In this document: positions 12,449-24,401 of the stretch, piece after piece | Layout: each line of letters opens with the position of its first letter | How positions within the stretch are numbered: the stretch's first letter is position 1 | The notes under the pieces: generated by a model | What the model was told of the DNA's origin: nothing | The model's input: the letters and a program-made list of their open reading frames with translations, nothing else | The model's database searches: none | Position numbers and translations under genes: made by a program | From: Saxidomus purpurata | Lineage: Eukaryota > Mollusca > Bivalvia > Venerida > Veneridae | Length of the DNA stretch: 64,000 nucleotides | Assembly (NCBI GenBank): GCA_022818135.1 | Contig: JAFMSR010000012.1 | Span: forward strand, 26,170,428 to 26,234,427 | Direction of reading: 5' to 3'

Positions 12449-12654
12449 TTAACTAATTCTTTTTACTTTCACACAATTGCATTTTATTTGTTTAATGTCG
12501 CATATACCTGTCTTAAGTATATTTCGTTTGTTTTATGAAACTGTATTGATGTTGATTTTATATTGGTTTACATTACTGTGTACAACGCCATTGAGCATAT
12601 TTATAAAATTAGGCGTTTAATCAAATAAACAAGTTTCAAGTTTCACTGTATTTT

Positions 12655-12835
12655 TTATGTATTACACCCGTTTTTAAGGCGATAACCCTTACTTAACCGC
12701 CTACTTGCTCTGGTTTTCCATGTATTTAACCTGTTTTTAAAGCAATAACCCTGACCTGACCACCTACTTACACTGGTTTGCCATGTATTAAACCTGTTCT
12801 TAAGGCAATAACCCTTACTTGACCACTGTCATGGA
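12655..12835. repeat. 63-bp satellite, right part
   Basis: About three further units (CCATGTATTAAACCTG, TTCTTAAGGCAATAACCC) continue the array broken at 8385. They match 52886-53095 in the second copy. Confidence 0.88.
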
Positions 12836-13096
12836 AAGTTGCTATTGTTTTGTGACATGGGTCGAAACTGGGATAATCCGTGGTATATGGACACACATAT
12901 CATAACAAATATTTCTTCCTGCTTGAATATCGCATGAAGAATAAACTTTGTAACAGATAGGACCTTTTCAGATATGCGTGTCGGTTAATGCGCTGTTTTG
13001 TTTAAAGTATAATTTAAAACACAAAACAAAATATTAATATTAATTTCAAGATTACTCTGGGTGAATATGGACAAATAGATACAGGTACATATATAC

Positions 13097-13325
13097 CTTT
13101 ATAAAAATTTTTTTTTAAATTTTTTTTTTTTCAGGATTTTTTTTTGAATTTAATAAATAAAAAAAAAAAAAATTTTTTTTTTTTTTTTTTTTTTTTATTA
13201 TTATATTAAAAATAAATAAAAAAAAATTTTTTTTTTTTTTTATTTATTTTTTTTTTTTTTTTATTTAAAAAAAAAAAAACTTTTTTTTTTTTTTTTCAAA
13301 AAAATTTTTTTAATGAAAAAAAAAC

Positions 13326-13381
<56 letters not shown>

Positions 13382-13383
13382 AA

Positions 13384-13443
<60 letters not shown>

Positions 13444-13480
13444 TAAAAAAAATTTTTTTTTTCATAAAAATTATTAAAAA
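13097..13480. other. A/T-only tract, probably corrupted consensus
   Basis: Almost every base of 384 is A or T, in long homopolymer runs. The corresponding interval in the second copy (53364-53749) is 386 bp of normal sequence, and both flanks match closely. The few C and G bases that survive (for example TTTTCAGGAT against TTCGCAGGAT) fall at matching places. Equal length with lost complexity points to consensus failure in the assembly, not to an insertion or a real AT tract. Confidence 0.8.
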
Positions 13481-14098
13481 CGTATATTGACCCCCTTTAT
13501 GTATTTTCTATATTTTCTTAAGTTATCAAGATGTGCGTGTATTATATATAAGTCATCAAAAACTTGTAACTAAATAATTTGTTGAAGTATAACATAAAGG
13601 AATCTATGAGATATTTGTGTTGCTTTTTATTGTTTGTAGATGGTAGGTTGTAAAGATCATGTATTGCAGTTGGTGATATTTTTCGTCAGCAAATATATTT
13701 TAGAGAATATATATATGACAAATATCTGACATGTTGAACTAAACTAACGAGTTGAATATTTCCTGCCAAAATAAAAGTGACAGAAAACACAAAGTTATAT
13801 TTCTTCGTCACTTTTTACTTTCTCCACTTTTTAGTTTACATACATTTCAGGACAAATAAATCATAACTTTTCACTATGTAGATCTACTACAATAAAATTG
13901 GTAAAAAGGTTATCAATTGCTGATTAAAACTTATTTATTAATTTAAACACAAATTAACTACTGTAAGTCAGAACTTTGTATCTTCGTTCTTAGATAGATC
14001 GGTAAATAATGTGAAGTTTATATATAGGCTCAAAATAGAAAAAGAATGCTTTTTATCAAGTTAATTAATATACATAAAGGGGGTCAATTATGTTTCCG
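13481..14098. mobile_element. Tc1/mariner-like MITE, first copy
   Basis: The right end reads TTGACCCCCTTTAT inverted and closes with ATGTTTCCG followed by TA. The left end matches the element at 53744-54367, but its first bases (CGGAAAC) are lost in the corrupted tract. About 620 bp, no ORF. Confidence 0.7.
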
Positions 14099-14100
14099 TA

Positions 14101-15460
14101 ATATCGGCCTAGTGTACGATTTTACTCATTGAAAACAAATTTTTACAAGGCAAAGAATATTTTTAATATTGTGTTGATATCAACTTTTGATAAGTCAGTT
14201 AGTTACACAGCATTTTGTCTTAACATGTTAGTTAAATTATAAGTGTCTGTTTCAATCAATACAATCACTTAGTTCAGCCTTATTCTCTATTACTTAATGT
14301 AACTGATAGCTTATTCCCTATTACAATGTATCTTGTTTCAATCTTTGTTGCATCTTGAGAACATGATGTTTATTATTAAATTTAGGTGAATAAACCATAT
14401 TACTAATTGCTTATAGTCTAAAGCTCAAGTATCACAAGGTAAGCATCCTTAAAGAATGTAAACTTAAGATAAAATCATCTTAAAAAACAAGTCTTATGAT
14501 TAAACCTACCTTAACAAAGGACAAATTCTGCTAAAATAATTATAGTGATTTCCATATTTGCCATTAAATATATTCCTCTAATACACGTAACCTTACTTCA
14601 AAAGCTTTTAATAGACAGGTTATTCGCTCCATTACTATTCTCATGAATATAAAATAATATATCTGGAACTTTTTCGTATATTTCGCTAAGTCAAAAAACA
14701 TATTTCTGTCAAAAGAGTTGAAATAAAATCTCCTCTGTGTACACATAATATAAACAATTTGTCCTATTTTTAAGTTTCAAAGCACAAATGACAAATTGAA
14801 TTGGAAAATATTTTCGTTTTTACGCATTAACTTTAAAGTAAATCCTAAGCCAAAAAAGGGGCAAATTCTGTCAAAATGCTTGATAAGTGACCTCGCCAAA
14901 AGAATATCATCCACAAAATATTTATTTGGGATATTTTCATCAAACATCATGTTTATGGAGCTGTGAAAATATTAGAGCTGTTTAATTAAAACCAAACAAG
15001 TAAAAAGTCAAAAAAGAAAGGGATGTAATACTGTTGGAAAATGATAGGTTATTAAAAAAAGTAGTTCCAGAGTTTGGGCATATTGGTGAAAAATAAAAAT
15101 AAATTTCAAAGCCAATTCAATGGACTTGAAAATAGTGAAATATAGCAATCTATTTCAGTGATATACTCTCACTATTGAAAAAGTATAAAATAAAATTGAA
15201 CTTCAGTCTATCAAAAAAGAAGAAATAAATTAGATTCAATTTTATTTATAATTTAATATTTAAGTACTTTACAGAACAGTTTGTTTCATGTTTTATTTAC
15301 TATCCATGTTTTTATCAAACAGCGGCTGTAAGTAAACAATGGTATCACAAACAGACGACAATGTTCCATCCAATTACCCGACATGGTGGGGTTAAAACGT
15401 CTTTTATTCTTATTCAATGTTACTAGTGTCATATTATTAGTCTTTAAAAAAAAGATAATC
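14101..15460. other. no gene seen
   Basis: AT-rich unique-looking sequence, collinear with 54368-55756 but more diverged than the rest of the block at 14100-15100. No ORF with a recognisable product. Confidence 0.6.
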
Positions 15461-15884
15461 TTTTAATTCTGTCTATATATACAAACAGAACAAGTATGTT
15501 TTATTATGCCATACGTATACAACGAGGGAACCGATATGCCAGAAAATGATACCATTCAATCAATCTACTTAGCAATCCACCCATCCATTCGCCTACCGAA
15601 CCTCCCATCCATCCACCCCATACACCAATTCCTTCATTGTAAAATAATAATTAATGTTCATCTCTACCTATTTTGTAAGCCACATTCACATATTAAAAAT
15701 ACATTTCTGTTGTAGGACCCACACTTCGGTAGACGGACACAATTAAGACAAGTAGTTATTTGCCTTTGAGAACCACTGCAAGAAGAACGTGCAAACATAC
15801 ATCAAATATAAGGTACAGGCAGATAAGCCAGGAAAGATGTTTAAACATTATACTCACCTAATTATCAATAACCTTCTGTTACAG

Positions 15885-15968
15885 TAAAACCAAAGAACAA
15901 GATGCTTCAGTTTTACAAGGAGGTAGTCGTGGCAGTGGAGAATTCAACAGTGACACAGAACGAAGAGG
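15885..15968 (+). other. candidate exon next to the N gap
   Basis: CCTTCTGTTACAG makes a good acceptor and GAGG|GTAGGT a donor, with AG|GTATAA as a second choice four bases on. Two frames are open: one starts at an ATG (MLQFYKEVVVAVENSTVTQ), the other reads through from the acceptor (EQDASVLQGGSRGSG). Its duplicate at 59547-59630 leads into an exon fused to a Tc1 transposase. Here the downstream part is hidden in the gap. Not recognised as a known protein. Confidence 0.4.
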
Positions 15969-16009
15969 GTAGGTATAAAATTGAAAGTATTGGATTAACT
16001 TTTTGTCTT

Positions 16010-16509
16010 NNNNNNNNNNNNNNNNNNNNNNNNNNNNNNNNNNNNNNNNNNNNNNNNNNNNNNNNNNNNNNNNNNNNNNNNNNNNNNNNNNNNNNNNNNN
16101 NNNNNNNNNNNNNNNNNNNNNNNNNNNNNNNNNNNNNNNNNNNNNNNNNNNNNNNNNNNNNNNNNNNNNNNNNNNNNNNNNNNNNNNNNNNNNNNNNNNN
16201 NNNNNNNNNNNNNNNNNNNNNNNNNNNNNNNNNNNNNNNNNNNNNNNNNNNNNNNNNNNNNNNNNNNNNNNNNNNNNNNNNNNNNNNNNNNNNNNNNNNN
16301 NNNNNNNNNNNNNNNNNNNNNNNNNNNNNNNNNNNNNNNNNNNNNNNNNNNNNNNNNNNNNNNNNNNNNNNNNNNNNNNNNNNNNNNNNNNNNNNNNNNN
16401 NNNNNNNNNNNNNNNNNNNNNNNNNNNNNNNNNNNNNNNNNNNNNNNNNNNNNNNNNNNNNNNNNNNNNNNNNNNNNNNNNNNNNNNNNNNNNNNNNNNN
16501 NNNNNNNNN
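16010..16509. other. assembly gap, exactly 500 N
   Basis: The round length indicates an arbitrary scaffold gap. The sequence to its left is the end of the first block copy; the sequence to its right does not continue the second copy's order. Confidence 0.99.
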
Positions 16510-16524
16510 ACTATTACAATGGTT

Positions 16525-16740
16525 TTATTTTATGTTTTTCAGTGGTTTATTGAAATATAACGGTGGATTATATTCCGATAAACTCACTAAGTGAGATTAT
16601 CAAAATCTTCTACCCGGATTAACATTAAAAATATACCAAGCGTAATGAATGCCAGAAACCATAGGACCATGATGTCATTTGTGCTATGCTTTCTTATGAT
16701 GTTTCCCACAATTTTCGACATCTTATTGAAACAAACTTAT
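16525..16740. repeat. dispersed repeat shared with 43083-43316
   Basis: Both copies run from TTATTTTATGTTTTTC through ACCCGGATTAAC to a CGACAT.TTATTGAAA end. At 43083 the copy is absent from the corresponding position of the first block, which indicates insertion there. Confidence 0.8.
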
Positions 16741-17086
16741 CAAAAATAGAGTTATAGACAATGAAATAAACAGAAAAATTGTTGGTATCAAAGAAATATC
16801 AAATTAATATCACTTATGAAGAGCAAAAATAGTTATTTTCACTTGTGGCTGTGCCACTCTTGAGAATATCACTTTTGATGCTCAACTCGGTAGAATTATA
16901 GCTTGATATTACACTGATAACCAACAATTATCCTCTACCTAATTTTGTTCTTCTAAAAATAATTCTAAAAATATGGTTGACTGCATAGATGACATACTAA
17001 TTCTGAGAATTGGTATCAGTTTTATCTGCCTACACTCAACTTTGTTGAACTTTACTACACTAGAATTGTATTGTTTTTGCTTCTTT
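16741..17086. other. no gene seen
   Basis: AT-rich sequence between repeats. The short open frames on both strands overlap each other and the neighbouring repeat. Confidence 0.5.
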
Positions 17087-17475
17087 AGCTCACCTGGCAC
17101 AAAGTGCCAGAGTGAGCTATTTGGATCGCATTCCATCTGGCGTACGTCCATTAACATTTTCCTTCAAATGACATCTCCTCTGAAACCACTGGGCCAATAT
17201 TGATAAAACTTGGGGGGAAGTTCCTTGTCTGAAACCTTCTCATAGTTGTTTAAACTATTTCATTCCATGCAGAACGCTGGTTGCTATGGCAACAAATAGG
17301 AAAAACTTTAAAAAATCTTTTTCTCAAGAACAGGAAGGCCTAGAGCTTAGATATATGGCATGTGGCATTGCATAGTGGACCTTTACCAAGGTTGTTCAAA
17401 TTATGACCCCAGATTAGATTGCTGGTGAGCAATAACAGTTTTGTTTACAATGCTTGTGTATCGGAAAATAATTTT
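17087..17475 (+). repeat. hairpin-headed dispersed repeat (AGCTCACC family)
   Basis: It begins TTTAGCTCACCTGGCAC with a stem closed by GTGCCAGAGTGAGCT. Degenerate units follow with CTAGAGCTTAGATAT and TTCAAATTATGACCCC. Related fragments lie at 5-36, 20510-20580, 25396-26480 and 37600-37830. The hairpin plus internal tandem units suggests a non-autonomous element; the class is not clear. Confidence 0.65.
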
Positions 17476-20400
17476 TTTGCTGTATGAAGGATTTTTAAAA
17501 TTAAAAAAGTTATAAAATGCTCTTGATACTCATATTTCCACATTAAAATATCACTTTTGAAAAAAATACCGTTGTTAATGACACTTGATCTTCATAACAG
17601 CTTGTTGCTGCTATAACTATTTATGAAAACAGTGTAAGTTAAGCGCCTGCAAATTTTTCATTTTGAATCTTGACAAAAATTGAAAATAATAAATAAAATG
17701 TACATTTTATTAGCTTTCTTTTTAAAACATTTAAAAAAATCTTTCGTTTTAAAAAAGTTACGGCTGTTAAAAAAACACTCCTAACAATACAAAAACACGG
17801 TCTATCGACTGCTGCCCATTGCACTGATCTCTTATCAGAGGAAAATATTGCGTAATAGAGGGTTTTGTTTGCAAACACATCTCTCCTATAGTAACATGGT
17901 TTTCCGCAATCTAAAATATCTATTCTTAGAGATAAGAGCAGACATGAAACAGTGAAATTTCTTTCTGACAGGTTTAAGAATTTTGTATTTAGTTTGGTTT
18001 GCAACTTTTTTTATTCAACATTATATTTTGCACACTTGGTTAGTTATCATTAATAATGACTTTGTAATATTTCATAATGCACCGTAATGGAACTCATTTG
18101 TAATCTTTGAATTGCTACAGTCCACGCAGTTGAGTAAAAATTTGGTTGGATTTTATCAGTTTCTCTGAGGAGGGGGTGGGGGTGGGGGGTCACTTGACAC
18201 AGAGTCATATTACACAGTTCACTGTGTGAAAACATGTATTTTTTATGTTCATATCATTCAATAAGTAGGTCTGTAAAACTGGCATAAACGCTCGTTTCAT
18301 AATTTTGAGTGAATAGCAATTTATTATAAAATGTCACTATATTGGCACTGTGTATGTAAAGGAGATTTATTATAAACTGTCGCTATATTGGCACACCTTA
18401 CATAAACGAGACATTACAAGAAAAACTTATTTATTTATTATTTACATAGACTGGTAGACGCATACTCTATGAATATATTACTTTCACTTATCAACTTGTT
18501 GTGTAACAACTATGTTTTAAAAATGCATTACTTGTTCAGCAAGTAAATATACCTGTTGATATTGAGATAACTCTTGTTTAAAATGATGTTAGATGCTTCA
18601 AGAACTGACCCTAAAATTGTTCTATGTGTGCACAGAAATTGAAGCAGATGGGGCAAATACATTGTCAGCACTTGCACTTGACTTGCTTATTTGCCTCTTA
18701 AGTCAAGATTGAACAGTGTGATTTTGCTCCATTTTAATACAAAATATTTAAATGTAATGCTTATTTTTAAGTCACTCACATCTTCAGTTGCTAGACTGGT
18801 CACAGAGAACTAAATTTATTTAGCTTGGACAGTAGTTTTTTTGGTGTGTTGAGTTTATTGTTACATACTGTAAAAGTTGTTTTTTTGCAAGGTTTTTATT
18901 TTTGACTTATTTTCACTCAGAAAGCACTTCACAAAATCATCTAACTCACTAAAATAACAAATAATGATTATATATAAAACAGTGCTGGCTTGTGATTTAA
19001 TTAAAAAACTCACAAATAAATAGAAAATTTGAAAATTGCAAAATAAAGAACTTGCGAATATAGTCTTTTACAGTATTATGTTGTATTTAACAGTATTTTA
19101 AAAACATTAAGCTAGGTACTTGTAAGCATTGCATTTCTTGTTGATCATTTTTTTAATGAATATTGTTTGAAATAAAGAATGTTTGCTTGCAATTTTACGG
19201 ACATATCCCCATTAATTAATGACTGCTGACTTACGTACTCAGCAATACTGTATTTACTCATAGTGAAGTACTTCAGTCACATTTGTAATAAAACATTTTT
19301 AACTTACATATTCTTTTTTTCTTTCTTCTTACAGCAGACCTCATGTTAATAGGAGGCCTTGTATCGCACATCTGAGAACCATTGTTCTGAATTACTTGGT
19401 CAAATTTTGTGAAAATAAAATGCAAAATGGTTTTTAATGTAGTGTCATGTTTTCACTCTGACAACATGACTTCCTTTCAGACCATGTACACATAAAGTAT
19501 ACATATAATACCATCTGATCAAGTGTTTCCTCAAGTGGCCTCAGTTTCACAAAAAAACTTAAGTCATAGCTTTACTAAGTAAGTTATTTTTGTCACTAAA
19601 ATAAGAATGTTAGTTGTCATTATTTAACAATAGTCTATTTATTAATGAAAAAAGATGTTGAAAGAAAAAAAGTTGTATGATATTAAACACTGGATAATGC
19701 AAATCAGATACAGCGAGAAATTTATTTGAGTACAACTCCAGAGCTTTAAGAATTAACTTATGTAAATTACTTGCTATAAAACCATTACTTGTTGCAAAAG
19801 TACTGACTGACAAGTGTATACATTGTGTATATATAATTTAAGGGTAAATATGATTCTGACAAACTTGAATTCTTTAAATGAATAAGCATGCAACAGGCTG
19901 ATAGGTGCATTTTACAGAGTAATTACTTCACCATTTTCGTGAAACCTGGCTCAACACTCTTATTGGCAATGTTTCACTACAATGTGATGTTGTTTCACTG
20001 GTTTTCCCATGGCAAGGCCTAATTTACATAGGTTAACTCTGTATATATTGACTCCAGATATTAGATAACAAACATTTTGTTTTTGCCCGATTTTAGCCTT
20101 TTTTGTTTAATGTTAAAAAATATTTGGTTATAATGGATACCAGTTGTAATGAATCTTTGGATATTTATATAAGGAACATTATTTTCTTGCTCAAAATAAA
20201 AAAGGTACTGTAAAGTAATTGTATATATCAAACTACAAATATGTTAATGTTCCAATGAGTTGAAAAAACAAAACAAAACGTTGATTTTACATTCACCTTT
20301 TGTCTTCTGCATTGTATTTTTGGTAACACACTTGTAGCCTATTAATCATAAATGAAAACATTGTACATGAATAACTTTTGAGGTAAGCTATTTAAATGAG

Positions 20401-20500
20401 AAAAAATACTAGTACAGAATTATTACTTAATACATTATTCATGTGAAAATATGATAATTTGTGCGTTTCAATAAAAAATATGCAGACAGGGTTTTACATA
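17476..20500. other. gene desert, one G-rich run
   Basis: No ORF with ATG and recognisable content. A G-rich run at 18169-18190 (GGGGGTGGGGGTGGGGGG) could form a G-quadruplex on the plus strand. A polypyrimidine tract and CAG at 19313-19333 with AATAAA near 19414 resemble a last exon, but no connecting exon was found. Confidence 0.5.
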
Positions 20501-20639
20501 GACTTACCGGTATATAGGAAAAGCTTTAAAAATCTTTTTCTCCAAAACCACAAGCCCTAGAGCTTAGATAATTTTTATACTACTTTATCTAATCTAAATT
20601 GCTAAACAAGCACTTACAACTTATATTAATCACGCTCGA

Positions 20640-20800
20640 GACTCACTCCAGGTGGAATCAACCTCAAAGAGAGAGAGAGCGGCAATTTGGAATTACGTTT
20701 GTCTTGCCTAACTTGGGCACTGGTGGGGATTGAACCTTTGATCCTGAGGCAAACACACTACAAATGCACCAATGCGACTCCAAAAGATATTTGTTATATA
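20640..20800 (-). repeat. tRNA-derived SINE-like piece
   Basis: Read on the minus strand it has a TTGGTGCATTTGTAGTGTG A-box-like part, GTTTGCCTCAGGATC where an anticodon arm would be, and GGTTCAATCCCC as B-box. The arms do not pair well enough for a working tRNA. Confidence 0.4.
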
Positions 20801-21194
20801 GCATGTGTAGTGGATGTCTACAAAGTTTGTTCTGATCATGTAAAAATTGACCCTGCCTTTGGGATCCTTTGTCTGCTGCGGCCCGCAATAAGGCTGGTCA
20901 GAAAATCAATAAACGGGTAGTAGTGGCCTTACAGCTTGCTAAATGCGGTCATAAAATTTCCGAAGCAGACCGGAAAACCGCTGACTGTTTCGGTCACTCA
21001 ATTAGTAAAAATCGATATTTGCTTGCATAATATTAGCCCAAGGATATTGAGATCACGGTACCATGTATTACTCTAAAATAGAAATCTTTAACTTTTTGCA
21101 TTAATCCCAGCTACCTTCTTGTGCTATAACATTTAAAAAGCAACTGTTGGCAGGGTCTCATCAATCATCCCTTTAAAAACTGGAGATGGACCTT

Positions 21195-21595
21195 GGTAAA
21201 ACCATGACACAAAAACTAGCTTCTAACTACTGACTTTCTTAACAACCAGTGACTTTCTTTGCAACCACAAACTTGGACCAGTGACTTCATTGGCATGCGT
21301 CTTACTTTCATAACAACCAATGAATTCTTAAGTAAACAATAACTTCCTTAGCAATCTGCAGTTAGTTCCCATAGCAACATGTGACTTCCCCTAGCAACCA
21401 GTGACTTCCTTCGACCTCTAGCATCCTCTTGCCACCAGTGATTTCCTTAGCAACCATTGACTATTCCTTGCAGTTGGTGACTTTTAGTGACTAGTGACTT
21501 CTTTAGTAACCAGTGACTTTCCTTAACAACCAGTGACTTCCTTTGCAACTACTGACCTTGAGCAACAGGTGACTTCCTTTTGTAGTGTAGATATG
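21195..21595. repeat. minisatellite around CAACCAGTGACTTCCTT
   Basis: More than a dozen degenerate units of roughly 20-30 bp repeat AGCAACCAGTGACTTCCTT with variable spacing. A second array of the same family is at 26780-27055, about 5.4 kb away. Confidence 0.8.
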
Positions 21596-21769
21596 CACCC
21601 TCCAGATTTAAGCCATAGATGTGGTAGTGCACTGGTACTAGGGTGAGGGATATATAGGGTCATTATCGCCTTCTTTTTAGTACTATTCATGTAGTTAATT
21701 TTACAGTTATTTATCTCTATGCAAACAACATACTTGATGGTACAAATTTTATTACATTTAAAAAATATT

Positions 21770-21905
21770 TGCTATTTACATACATCTTATATACGAAATT
21801 TGTTCGATATACGGCTATTAGGAACTCCGGATGTAAGGAACAAATTTGATAGGTTCCGAGGAGTTCGTTATAAGCGGAATTTGCTGTATAGACCTTGTTA
21901 CCCTA
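21770..21905. repeat. dispersed repeat with GAGTTCGTTATAA motif
   Basis: It contains GGAGTTCGTTATAAGCGG followed by TTTGCTGTAT. Related copies occur at 180-330, 23850-24070, 41935-41990, 42640-42790 and 43895-44070, some as ACGGAATTTACTGTATA. Confidence 0.65.
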
Positions 21906-24207
21906 TAACATAGATTGATGAAAAATATTGGAAACCGTATTTAGTGTTGAGAAAGTTTCTTTTCACCTGATACGGCCCAGTATTTGTTATTTTAATCAAA
22001 CCTGATCGATATCTTCCCGTCATATACATTCTTAGTCCAAATATATTAGAAATCCTGCTTGCTGTTTTCTATTTCTTATAGATCTAACATGCAGTCAAAA
22101 AACACGAAAAATACGTAGCAAAATTATACAAAATGTGTACATGACTTTAAAGAGGAAATTCTACCCGTGTACGATTCAATGGATAATATAATGACTTAGA
22201 GGCCAAGTGCAGAGCTCAATTTCGATCACACAGCTGTACATTGAATGTCGATCTTCGATCTAACTTCACGCATTTTAAGTAACACCTAATTTCTTGTTTA
22301 GATTTTATCTGTTCGATTTTTGAAAATTTCATAAAAATTATGCTGAAAATTGATTGCAAACTGCTTACAAACTCCCGCATAAAATCGTGGCGGAAAGTGT
22401 TATAAAACTGAACCAAAACAATAAGACCTCGCATTTGGCAATTATATAAAATGTAAAATAGCATAGTTCTAAGCGTGGTAGAACTATCACATTTATGTCA
22501 AAATTTGATATGTCATTTTTAAAGTGAAACGTATATGTGATACAGGCGGTTGATGACCCTTCAAGTCACATTTTCTGGTAGATTTTCGCAAAACTTGCTC
22601 AGACCTGCATAAAAATTGATAATACACGCGATTATTGTAACGCCTTGATAACACTCTAATGGAATTTTCCACAAAGTTTGCTCAGAAGGTTTCATGCAAC
22701 TTGTAGATGATTTGTATTGAAAATTGAGCCACGCTGTGGGAAAACCATTTGTGGTTCAGCCAATTATTCTAATACGCTGACAATTCACATTACATTTTCC
22801 AAAGGCTTTTCACAAATTTTATTTAGAACAGTCCAAGTGAGCGATACTGACCGTTCTAGACCTCTTGTTAAGCTACATCAACGGAGTATGGGTAGTTTTT
22901 CATGCATATTTCAACATTGACCTTGGCAGACGTTGACTTACTTTCTGTTTTTAAAGTCATCAATGAAAGGGCTCGGTCCGTGAAAAACCGATTTCCGCCT
23001 GTTACCAAATCTCAGTAAAATGTATATGAGGAAAATCTTTGTCCTTTTCAGAATCATAACATACTATGCTATTATATCAACATCGTTCAACGACATCATG
23101 GACATTCAGAACAGAGGCATTGCAAGTAGTTGTCGACGTCAACTTTCAGACTGATTTTTCTAGCGCTTCATTAAACTCACCGCCACAATCCTACGTTTTG
23201 AGGGGACCTTACTTTGTAATTGTCCCGCTTACAGTAAAATAACATGCCTCCTATTGAGGTGCTATAAAGACCTTCGTTTCAGTTTAAAACGTTCATGCTT
23301 TATAAGCAGGTATATAAGTATAACTACAACGTCGGGTCGTACCGAATATACCTCGAACGAGGTTGGTGGACCCAATAAGCACTATTAAACAAACAAACAA
23401 ACTAACTACAACGTTTTACAAGGATTCATAAAACTTAAAAAGGACGGTTCATATTTTAATTACATACACTGTGTAACAGCTAGTTAGGCCCTATATACTA
23501 AGGTTACTTGTTTGACGGCAACACATTTTTCTCTAAGTCTAATAGGCTTCTGAAAACAGACTGCTGATTCAAAGCATGCCCTAGGAGTAAATGCATTCTA
23601 AGGTCTGTGATTTATGCAGAACATTCGGAGCGTCAGTGATAAAATCGTCGTATTCTTCCCCAAATTTATCTCCGGACATTGATGTAATGATGTCTTCGTC
23701 ATTCCGTTCTTCTGTGACTCGCAAATCCCGGGCGGTATACATGTACATTAGGTCACCCAGAGATAAGTTATACATGCATATTGTTTCCATGTATGTGTGT
23801 GCTATGAATTGCAACACAATGTTTTAACTCATCGGAACATATTTGTAGTTCGATATATACGAATGCTTTACTACATACACATTTCATTTTTGGGCCAGAA
23901 AATATTGTTCCTTAATACCCGTTATAACCGGTGTACGTTACAACCTATATTGTTACATTCAACAAAAATCAGGCCGACAATTATGGTTTGTTATGTCCGG
24001 AGTTACGTTATATCCAGAGTTATATCGATATATACGGTGTTTACTGATGTATTTCGTTGTATATCTGAAAGGTATAATAAACTGGCAAAGGCCCAAAAAT
24101 GAAACTACATTGTATAATAATATGTTTAACGAGGGGTGTTCGAAAATCTCTCTTATTTCGTTTAATACACAACTTTATTTGACAAAATTTCGACTATAAA
24201 TACATGA
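21906..24207. other. no gene supported
   Basis: Short ORFs near 22216-22464 and 23581-24200 have no recognisable product, and several overlap on opposite strands. A small hairpin-bearing stretch at 23331-23400 ends in AAACAAACAAAC, as SINE tails do. Confidence 0.5.
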
Positions 24208-24401
24208 ACATTATTCTAGCGCATTATCTATGTTTCGTCGTTTCTGATTGGTTACGTCATTTAAATTTGCGACAGTCAAATATAGGAATAACTGTTTTGT
24301 AATTTTGATATTTGCGACTGTATTATACGGTTTTTAATGGTCGCAAATTTAAACGTCACCAATCAGAAACGACGTTACATCGGTACTGCGTTAGAATAAC
24401 G
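24208..24401. mobile_element. small hairpin MITE
   Basis: The arms 24208-24273 and 24340-24401 are inverted copies with a 66-bp loop. The best-paired part is CGTCGTTTCTGATTGG against CCAATCAGAAACGACG. No coding sequence. Confidence 0.75.

Larger units (their letters stand above)
8386..12650 (+). mobile_element. 5'-truncated LINE (L2/CR1-like) interrupted by two later insertions
   Basis: The element starts inside a reverse-transcriptase domain: 8396-8450 reads LDYCNVILYGIAQCDIQIK, the block typical of L2/CR1-type non-LTR elements. Coding continues at 10198-10608 after a nested insertion (8452-10195). The 3' UTR runs from 10609, is split by the foldback at 11010-12448, and ends near 12640 with GCCATTGAGCATATTTATA and an AAGTTTCAAGTTT tail. 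It sits inside the 63-bp satellite. The empty site is intact at about 52886 in the second copy, and CACTG occurs on both sides as a short imperfect target duplication. The 5' truncation fits target-primed reverse transcription. It is inactive. Confidence 0.85.
37..16009 (+). repeat. first copy of a large duplicated block
   Basis: This block is collinear with 42497-59675 in direct orientation. The matching pieces are 37-640 with 42497-43083, 2100-4340 with 43318-45850, 5440-5860 with 50456-50790, 7400-7903 with 50803-51308, 7904-8385 plus 12650-13096 with 52289-53363, 13481-15460 with 53750-55756, and 15461-16009 with 59126-59674. Identity is very high by eye, with scattered substitutions and clean indels. 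Private to this copy are about 640-2100, 4353-5440, 5860-7400 and the nested LINE at 8386-12650. The block stops exactly at the N gap. It may be a segmental duplication or an uncollapsed second haplotype; the sequence alone cannot decide. Confidence 0.92.

Noticed and set aside
15506..15715. 69-residue ORF, duplicated at 59168-59377
   Set aside because: Pro/His/Ile-rich translation of a CCATCC-rich stretch with no motif; conserved only because the block is duplicated.
15902..16594. 230-residue ORF running across the N gap
   Set aside because: The middle is unread N; the apparent continuity is an artefact of the gap.
19313..19430. Terminal exon (polypyrimidine tract, CAG, short frame, AATAAA)
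   Set aside because: Signals are attractive but no preceding exon could be linked to it, and the coding part would be only a few codons.
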